Assembly (NCBI RefSeq): GCF_958450345.1
Contig: NC_088780.1
Location: 105,722,226 to 105,786,225, forward strand
Origin: Calliphora vicina
Taxonomy: Eukaryota > Arthropoda > Insecta > Diptera > Calliphoridae
Length of the DNA stretch: 64,000 nucleotides
Direction of reading: 5' to 3'
Positions within the stretch are counted from its first letter, which is position 1. Each line of letters opens with the position of its first letter. Under the pieces are notes generated by a model. The model made no database searches. It saw only the letters and a program-made list of their open reading frames with translations, and was not told the DNA's origin. Positions 56,652-64,000 of the stretch are shown here, one piece after another. A program made the position numbers and the translations under genes.

Positions 56652-57432
56652 AACTTCCAACCCTATCTACTCTTTTGCAGATGACAGCAACATTTGCCAT
56701 TCATATACATTCAATTATAGACCAAGCCTGTCGGAGATTGGGGCAATGAGGCAAAATATGAATGATACGCTCAACCAAGATCTTGTGACAATCTCTGAAT
56801 GGGGTTGTGCGAATAGAGTCGATTTTAATGCGCGCAAGACTCAATGTTGTATGTTAACCCACAAACGCACAACAGATCATGTTGCCCCATCTGTTTTTAT
56901 GGGTGGTGTAAATATTAAGGAATCAGAAGCATGAGTATTCAGTGCGATGTCCGCTGGACAAAACACATTTTTCGAGTGTCGAAAGAAGCATTCAAGTGCC
57001 TTGGTTTTCTAAAACGGTGTAAGAAATACTTCACTCCATCTTCACAACTCTCATGTGTGGGCCGGTGCTTCGAAGTCTATTTTGGAGTTACTCGACCGCG
57101 TACAGGAGAGGGCGAAGATGCTTATCGGTGACAATAGGGTATCCAGCTCTATTGACTCACTGGAACATCGTCGCAATGTGGGTTGTGTTTCACTGTTCTA
57201 CCGATACTACAATGGTATGTGCTCTGCTGAAATTAGGGAACTTTTTCCCGAAACCGGTAGATCTTTACGCAACACACGCTCTTCGGCAAGGGCACATCAA
57301 TTCGTTGTCGACTGTCCACAAACACTACTCCCTCTATCCTCCCTCCCATAACCTATTTTCCTAGTTCCAACACAATGCTTTGCATGAGTAGGGGTCAACC
57401 CCTGAGTGCTGGTCCAAGAAAAAAAAAAAAAT
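56590..57432 (+). pseudogene. Broken non-LTR retrotransposon, RT to 3' tail
   Basis: The frame from 56590 gives QGSVLSPTPFLIFINDLL and, about 25 codons on, SFADDSN, the two conserved reverse-transcriptase blocks with the FADD catalytic motif. It continues through SEWGCANRVDFNARKTQ to a stop at 56932. The next frame (56931-57050) gives the post-RT SIQCDVRWTKHI...FLKRCKKYF, and a third (57055-57351) gives WAGASKSILELLDRVQERA. The gene is therefore split by a stop and at least one frameshift/deletion. The upstream endonuclease and first reading frame are absent. It ends CTGAGTGCTGGTCCAAG plus an A-run (57418-57431), a normal poly(A)-type LINE tail. It looks Jockey/CR1-like; the clade is not certain. 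Confidence 0.8.
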
Positions 57433-57893
57433 GAAACGATATTTGCGTCTCAAGTCAATTATTTGATGTGGTACTAAGTTTGAAAACCTCGTTTTTATGT
57501 GAACTTTCTGCCAAATAAATTAAATTATTTTTATTTATTTTCCAACAAATAAAATTTATTGAAAAAATTTTTAAATGTTTCATTGTATTTTACATTTATT
57601 TGGAAAACACATTTTTTTGTTATATTTTTTATGTATGAAAAGAAAAAACACATTCTCAAAAAAAAATTTTTTCTTTGAAAATTTAAAAATCTACGAAAAA
57701 TGTATTGAAACGGATAAAAATTCTCAACGTTTGATTTTGATGTTTCAAGCGCTTGGGAACGTTTTGCTCTGTTTTATAAAATTCAATTTTATATACAGAA
57801 ACGAAAAATATGAAAATTCAAATATGACAAATTTTTTCGAAAAAAAGTTTCGTTACGTCTTACAAAATTAGGGCATACATACATAATTATATA
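57433..57893. other. Spacer between two LINE tails
   Basis: A/T-rich DNA separating the plus-strand LINE poly(A) from the minus-strand LINE poly(T). Open frame 57575-57871 is low-complexity and unsupported. Confidence 0.35.
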
Positions 57894-58065
57894 TTTTTTT
57901 TTCTTGGACCAGCACTCAGGGGATGACACCAACTCATACAAAGTATTGTGTACGGCTAAAGAACGAATTTCCCGGTAATGTGTTGTGGGATCCACTGTCC
58001 AGTCGACAACGAATTGATGAGCCCTTGCCGAAGAACGTGTGTTCCGTTAACGGGTACACTAGACC
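57894..58065 (-). mobile_element. 3' end of a second copy of the same LINE, minus strand
   Basis: Poly(T) at 57894-57902 followed by CTTGGACCAGCACTCAGGGG is the inverse of the tail at 57400-57431. Read on the minus strand it gives SSARAHQFVVD then DPTTHYREIRS, matching and extending the C-terminus of the plus-strand copy, which has a deletion there. It is truncated after about 165 bases, typical of 5'-truncated retroposition. Confidence 0.75.
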
Positions 58066-58239
58066 ACTAGACCAAATGTAGGAAACAAATTAATATATTT
58101 TGAGAAATATTAAAATAAAAGCAAATTTTTACTTAAAATATATCCATACCCAGCAAAAATTGGAGCTTCATTTAAGTAGGTTTGTAAGGGAGAGAAGCTA
58201 TATTACCCCTTACAAACCAGCTTACAGAAGGCATGATTT

Positions 58240-58485
58240 TTATATGGCGATTTCCCACTTGGAAGCATTACTCTGCAATACAACGAAGACAAACACTCAT
58301 ATACAGTTTCAAAACTCCATTTTAAAATTTTTAAAAAATTGTTTAAACAATTTTCAGAATTTTTTTATCATCACATTGGGATTTATTGAGAAGATAATAG
58401 GGAATAAAAATATGAAAAAGTATGTCAACAACTTTTTCCGTATCTGCGATTTAAATTTTGCGATTTTCGAGAAAAACTAAACTAC
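58240..58485 (-). repeat. Inverted fragment of the 42303-43174 element
   Basis: The complement of this stretch matches 42390-42650, including AAAATTTAAATCGCAG, TTTTTATTCCCTATTAT and AATAAATCCCAATGTGATGA. Terminal repeats are not present, so only an internal piece is preserved. Confidence 0.7.
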
Positions 58486-58566
58486 ACTCTGCTACAAAAT
58501 GATACTTTTAGTCAGAATTTGAAAAGCGACCTAATGGAGGTTATAGGCATAAGTGAGGACATACTA

Positions 58567-59398
58567 AAACCGTTTTCGAAGACTTTGAAACACCCTCAAA
58601 TTTTTGAGTTATTTTGAAAAAACTGTTTTAGGGTAGGTCGTAGTACTTTAGTTCCTCTAACTCACACATTTTTAGACTGATTTCAAAATTTTAAACAATT
58701 ATGAATAGACAAAGAATTATGCTTTCCTTTTAGGTAGGCATAAAATGTATATTCCAAGAAATTGTTTATGTTTTTATGAAAAGTTAAATTTTTTTTTATT
58801 TTCTTCGTAATTTTTCAAATTCAACAATAGTTATTAACTTTTTTTGCACAGTGTTTTAAAGACAATTTTATATAGACAAAAACGTGAAACTATTTATTAA
58901 AATCGGTTTATATTTGCAAAAGTTATTAAACATTTTCGAAAACAGTTCATATAAATTTACCCGGTAAAAATTTTGCTAATATTGTTTTTTGTATATTTTT
59001 TTTATTTATATGCGCTGGGGGAGAAAATACTAAAAAAGGTATTAATGAAAAGTTGAATAACTTTTACAGTTTTTATCCGATTTGAAAAATTAATTTTTAA
59101 GAACTAAATTTTATAAGCTCTCATATCAAAATAATCAATGAAAAGCGACTAAAATCAAAAAAGTTGATACATTTTGTTTTGTTTTTAGATATTCTTAACA
59201 AAACCATTACTTATAACTTACAAATGTATCAATAAATGCACGTCATTTTAAAGCGTAATCAGTTTTCTTTGCAAACACGTTAAAAAATTTAAAATTTGAC
59301 AGAACTTGACTGAGTTACAGAACGATAAGTTGATGAACATCACTGAAAACGGTTTTTTATAATAACTTGTGAATTTGAGGGTGTTACTGAAATTTGTT
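58567..59398. repeat. Imperfect inverted-repeat pair, possible decayed DNA element
   Basis: AAACCGTTTTCGAAGACTTT with CACCCTCAAATT on the left pairs loosely with AATTTGAGGGTGT and GAAAACGGTTT on the right. The arms are about 55 bases and diverged. The interior is A/T-rich and non-coding. Confidence 0.45.
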
Positions 59399-59549
59399 GA
59401 CACAATTTATAATGTACTCAGCAAGACCTCTAACCCACCCACGCAACCCACGAAACTTTTTAAAGTTTCTTTCCATCGTAGCACCGTGTTATTTAAAAAA
59501 TATTTACGTCGCTTTTTATTGCATACTTTTTGTAATCGAAATCTTTAAG

Positions 59550-60115
59550 GACTTTGTCTCCCACGTTGATGTAAACAGTTTTTTACAGAAGACAACTTTC
59601 GAGACTTTTTCGCCACGTTGTCGCTCATCATGCCATCCCGAGAGTTCATAGAAGACATTATTTAAAACTTCGTTGCTCATATTGTTGACAAAAATAGTTT
59701 GACAGATGATTATCTTATAGAAGACTCGAGGTTAGAGCATATCGTTTATTTTGTCACTAATAGAGTTTAGGAGTAGTCAACATTTAGGAGTTCATACAAG
59801 GAAATATTTAAGACTGAGTTTAATTTTCTTATAGAATACACGATTTCAGAGCATTTCTCTTATTTTTGAGAGTAGTTAACATTTAGGAAGTTGTCTCTCA
59901 TTTTGCCATCAACAGAGTTCATAGAAAACAATAAGCATTTAGGACGTTTTCCCTAATATTGTCGTCAAAATAGAAGATGACAGCCAAAGCTATATGTGTG
60001 ACATTGTGTTGTCAAAAGTTTAATAAAAGACAATATTTATGTATTCAAAAAAGGTTAGTAAAAGACAAGTTTCAGATCTTGGTATTGACAAAGATTGTCT
60101 TTAAAGACAACTTAA
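59550..60115. repeat. Degenerate tandem-like repeats (AGTTCATAGAAGACA words)
   Basis: Words such as GAGTTCATAGAAGACA, GAGTTCATAGAAAACA, CTTATAGAAGACTCGA, CAACATTTAGGA and TAGTTAACATTTAGGAAGT recur irregularly every 70-110 bases. It reads as a decayed minisatellite; the unit cannot be fixed by eye. Confidence 0.4.
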
Positions 60116-60144
60116 GTGACAGGAGAGAAATTATCGTTACAAAC

Positions 60145-60298
60145 ATCGTTACCTTAATATAGAGAGTCCCTAACTCGTGTTTTTTTGAAAGCCCAGATTT
60201 TCGTTTATTTCGATAAATAGCCCGCTCATATATCATATTTAGCCAAAAAATCTTGACTTAAAAAAACACGAGTTACCTTTCTATATTAAGGTAACGAT
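60145..60298. mobile_element. 154-bp MITE with about 40-bp inverted repeats
   Basis: The left end ATCGTTACCTTAATATAGAG and right end CTATATTAAGGTAACGAT are inverted copies. They continue to AACTCGTGTTTTTTT / AAAAAAACACGAGTT. No clear target duplication. Confidence 0.7.
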
Positions 60299-61850
60299 AT
60301 GTGACAAATCTTGTGAAAATTTCAAATGCAATGAAAAACTTATAACTCTAATAAAAAGTATAAAAATTCAAAATTTTATATCAAATCTGTAAATAAAATT
60401 GCACATAAATAGTTTGGTTATGTAACTTCATTGAATTCAATTCAGTTTTAAAATTGTTTTTGATGTTCACATACGATGTGGTTATGTCTGTAATATGTAA
60501 AATACATGAAATTATATGTAAATTATTACATCAAAATTACGTCATGTTGGATTTAATAATAGGACCAAAAATACTCATACTCAAAACAAAAAATAATGGG
60601 ATTAAATTATCATGTTCAATTCTTACAGTTTATGCTTTTAAATTCAATCCAGATATGATTTTTGTATTCGTAGCGATTAAAAAAACTATTTGCAAAATGA
60701 AAATGAAATTTACTTATGTCAGGCAAAACTGATTAAAAAAAGGAACCTGCCAAAAATTGCGTGTTGAATGCAACATTGTTTATTTCTCACTTTTTAATGG
60801 GTGGTCGTGTTTTTTAAATAATTGCAGCAGATCGTATGTTCCAATATAAACATTGGTGGTGGGAGAATTGGTTTGTGCAAAAAGAAAAAAACACTCGTAA
60901 TATTGACAAGTTTAATATTCATTAAACTCAAATTAAATGTGCCATTGTTGTCAGAAAAACTCATATTTTTTTTGGTGTTCATAGCCACATACTATTAAGC
61001 CATCAGCTTGGGTCTATCAACACACGAAATGTATCTGACAATTCGACATCAATAAAAAGTGTTTTATTTTTTTATTTTCCAAACAAGGTTGGATTTATTG
61101 TTTTACAAACAAATGTTTACTTTTTCTTATGCAAATATTGTCTATAAAATGATGGAGTTATCATTGCAATCAATTGAGTTATACTACATTGTTTTAACAT
61201 GAAATTTTTTAAATGAAAATAATCTTAAATTTTACACTTTTTATCCCAGCAAAAAAAAAATAGATAATAGTTTGCTGTATGCATAAATTTGCCGTCTTTT
61301 CTTATCTTTATAAATTACCTTTCATTTCAGTGAAATATAAAGATGTTATAGATTATTTACGGCCACTAAAGTAACAATTGTCTCTACGGTAGATTATATG
61401 TGATGTGTAAAGTAAACAATTCACTTCTCTTTACATTACAAAGGACACATAATAAATGTTGTAAACAATTTTGGGGTCATTTGTTTAAAAATGACGTATA
61501 TGATTTATCTGCCTCTCGAGGATTTTTCCTTCACATTGTCATTGGCATTAGAGTACATTTTTGTCCATGGAATCATTGACAATTAATTGGGCGACATAGT
61601 CTTTGGCGCTTTTGTAGTCGTAAACGATTTTCGCGATATTTATTTGAAAATAACGCTGACTATTTGTTCTGACTGTTCCTTAATGCAATCGAGGATTTTA
61701 TATTTTATTTACAAAATTATCCAAATTGGCTTGGGGGTCGTTTTGGGCCCAATGCCATAAAAGGTTTAAATTTAAATTTTTTAAATTTAATATTGGAATA
61801 CTTTTCAAAACATGATCCTTTGGTAAAACTTGAATATTTTCCAACCGTTT
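60299..61850. other. AT-rich intergenic DNA, nothing recognised
   Basis: No gene, inverted repeat or family phrase was recognised. The open frame 60454-60732 has no supporting features. Confidence 0.35.
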
Positions 61851-62496
61851 TTATACCCTTCACCTTCATGAAGGGTATCATTCCGTTTGTAATTTCCACA
61901 ATATAATTTTCCGACCCTATAAAGTATATATATTCTGGATCCTTATAGATAGCGGAGTCGATTAAGCCATGTCCGTCTGTCTGTGTGTTGAAATAAATTT
62001 TCTGAAGAACCCAGATATCTTCGGTATCTGTCTTCGAGTCCGTCAGACATTCTTTCGAGAAGTTTCCTATTTGAAATCAGCTAAATCGGTCCACAAATGG
62101 CTGAGATATGAGGAAAAAACCAGGACAACCTCGATTTTTGACGTACATCTGGATTACTATGTCATTAATATAGATAACATGGATATCTAATGATAGATAT
62201 TTCAGCGATGTATAGGTATAAGACCATACTAAGTTGGACCTACAATGGGGCAAAACCGGAAAAAATAATTTTTAACCCGATTTTTTTTTCACCAAAAAAA
62301 AAATTAAAAAACTAATTTTTTTTTTAAATTTAAAAAAAAAAATTAAAATTTATTTTTTTTTTTCATTTTTTGGAACTTTGAAAAAAAAAATAAATTTTGT
62401 TTAACTAAAAATATTTAAAATTTGTATTTTGAAGTATAATTTGGTGAAGGGTATATAAGATTCGGCACAGCCGAATATAGCTCTCTTACTTGTTTT
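61851..62496 (-). mobile_element. INE-1/mini-me-like element, near-complete copy on the minus strand
   Basis: It opens TTATACCCTTCACCTTCATG + AAGGGTAT (the terminal hairpin). It has a very short GTCTGTCTGTGTG microsatellite, the core with CAGGACAACCTCGATTTTTG, the homopolymer zone, and the palindromic end TTCGGCACAGCCGAA then CTCTTACTTGTTTT. It is the complement of the copies at 3349 and 33983. Confidence 0.8.
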
Positions 62497-64000
62497 CTCT
62501 AAATGATGTAATTCAGTATAGATTACGATTCCTTTAGTTTCAATGGGACACAGAAAGTGTTGGTACTGTAAAAGTAACAAATTATTTGTTTGGATAATAA
62601 AATTTTTGTATTTAAAATAAAACATTTTGATTTTTTTTATACATATTTACATTTAATTTTGTTCAATTGAAATGCAATTATATTCTTAATTATTTTCCTT
62701 TATTAATTACTCTCATCAATAACTCTGAAAATATAGCAGAATTGATTAGAACTTCCAAGAATTATCTATCTTCAAAATAATATAAATAAATTAGAAATTA
62801 CAAATTTGAATCAAAATCCCTTTCCCAGACAGTAAGTTGAACACGAAACGGCCTAATTTTCTACCAAGAAAACAACAAGAATAATTTAACAAGGACTCGT
62901 AATATTTAATGTCATTGCAACTACCTACTGAGACATTGTGTTGTAATATTTTATATGTAGCTAGAGAATATGCAACTCTAGCATTTTCTAAAACACCCAT
63001 AACATTTCCTTAAGCGGCTTTGCACAGCCTTTGATGTCTGTCTGACACTCTGTCAAACCTCCTAAACATGTATTGTGTGAGCCCTAGTAACGAGTTGCAA
63101 AATGTTTTATCTTTTTTAATCAATAGATTTCGTATGATGATTTTGAATTTTTCTATTTTTAATATTTTGTTTACCTTATATGTGATCTTTGAAATACTCA
63201 ATGTTTTGCCAACAACATCAGGTTGTGTGTGTGACACTGTTGGGTTCCCATAAGTCAGTCAGCATGGGCAAAGAATGTTTGGTTAAATCATTGATTTCTA
63301 TCATTGACAAAACTTGTGATATTTGTTGTTAAACATTTTGTAATTTTTTTGTAAATCCTTGTGGCGCCTGTAAAATTATTATTTAAATGGATTTAGATCT
63401 TGTTAGTGAGGTGATGTTAACATATGTGAAGTGTGAAGATCTACTTTAGACTGATTAATATGTAGGTTTGGAGATTTCTACGTATCTAGTACTTACATAC
63501 TTATGTAGATTAATATTAGTTCTGCTTTTTTGATAGAAAAATAATTGAAATAATTTAAGTATGGAATGACAGACTATTGATTGATTTAAAGAGACTGCAG
63601 TGTCGTTATTTTGAAGACATGTAGCAGTTTTTCTACATTTTTAATATTTGAATTCCTGACAAAACCTACAGGTTTCTATTGGATGCCATCGGTTTAGCAG
63701 CCCCTTGATTAGCAGTGTCTGAAGATTGCGCTTTTAATAAGTCCCAAGCGATATTGCGACATAGCACCTGAGATAGTGAAAGTGGATCCCACTCTGGCTA
63801 TTCCCGGCTACTTCTCACTACCGTAGTAGACTCTATGGGCAGAGCCTTTTTGTCAAATATACGTCCTATACTACAGAATGTTAAAATAGACTCCATGAGC
63901 AGATACCAAACTCTATGAGCTTGATATCAAATAAAATTAGTAACCTGGACTGCACTTTCCCTTAGTGACTGATCAAAAAGTAGTATAAAAATTGATTGAA
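62497..64000. other. Intergenic DNA to the window end
   Basis: No gene is recognised. Near 63825-63925 the phrase AGACTCTATGGGCAGA recurs loosely (AGACTCCATGAGCAGATA, AAACTCTATGAGC) about every 30-65 bases. Confidence 0.35.

Noticed and set aside
57575..58480. Open frames of 98 and 126 codons
   Set aside because: One is A/T homopolymer translation; the other overlaps the inverted fragment of the 42-kb repeat element.

Overview
The window looks like nuclear DNA of a higher fly, most probably a calyptrate such as a blow fly or house-fly relative. It is very AT-rich. Its two recognisable genes have spliceosomal introns with GT..AG boundaries and Drosophila-like proteins. The non-genic remainder is packed with fly-type transposable elements, including INE-1/mini-me-like elements, a foldback element, mariner-type, PIF/Harbinger-type and Transib-type MITEs, and non-LTR retrotransposon remnants. 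The species call is inference.

Layout. 1-11705 (+) is the 3' half of mask, the ankyrin-repeat/KH protein. Six exons are visible: a Gln-rich linker, the second block of ten ankyrin repeats, a basic/acidic coiled segment, a KH domain, a long low-complexity tail and a short terminal exon. The 5' part, including the first ankyrin block, lies upstream of the window. Introns 1, 3 and 5 carry transposon debris. 11706-21208 is AT-rich 3' UTR/intergenic DNA with several small inverted-repeat elements and a retrotransposon RNase H fragment. 21209-23213 (-) is the complete four-exon gene for the beta subunit of cytosolic phenylalanyl-tRNA synthetase (595 residues), convergent with mask.

From 23.2 kb to the end I see no convincing host gene. 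The region is a transposon mosaic: a 3.8-kb foldback element with 1.28-kb arms around a truncated transposase-like reading frame (25223-29050); a mariner-type MITE (29464-29749); a non-autonomous Transib-type element whose ends begin CACAGTG and are flanked by CGTCG (30163-31217); a 304-bp tandem duplication; several copies of one INE-1/mini-me-like family, one split by a 1.6-kb insertion containing 113-bp tandem repeats; a TAA-flanked MITE; a nearly perfect 579-bp tandem duplication carrying a decayed mariner-like transposase tail; an 872-bp terminal-inverted-repeat element; a 5-kb tract of old low-copy repeats (43.2-48.7 kb); and a broken non-LTR retrotransposon.

The two genes are both housekeeping/developmental genes and show no functional link beyond being neighbours. 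The most interesting material is the foldback element with its captured, broken transposase gene and the Transib-type element. Splice sites and element ends were read by eye; family assignments need database comparison.
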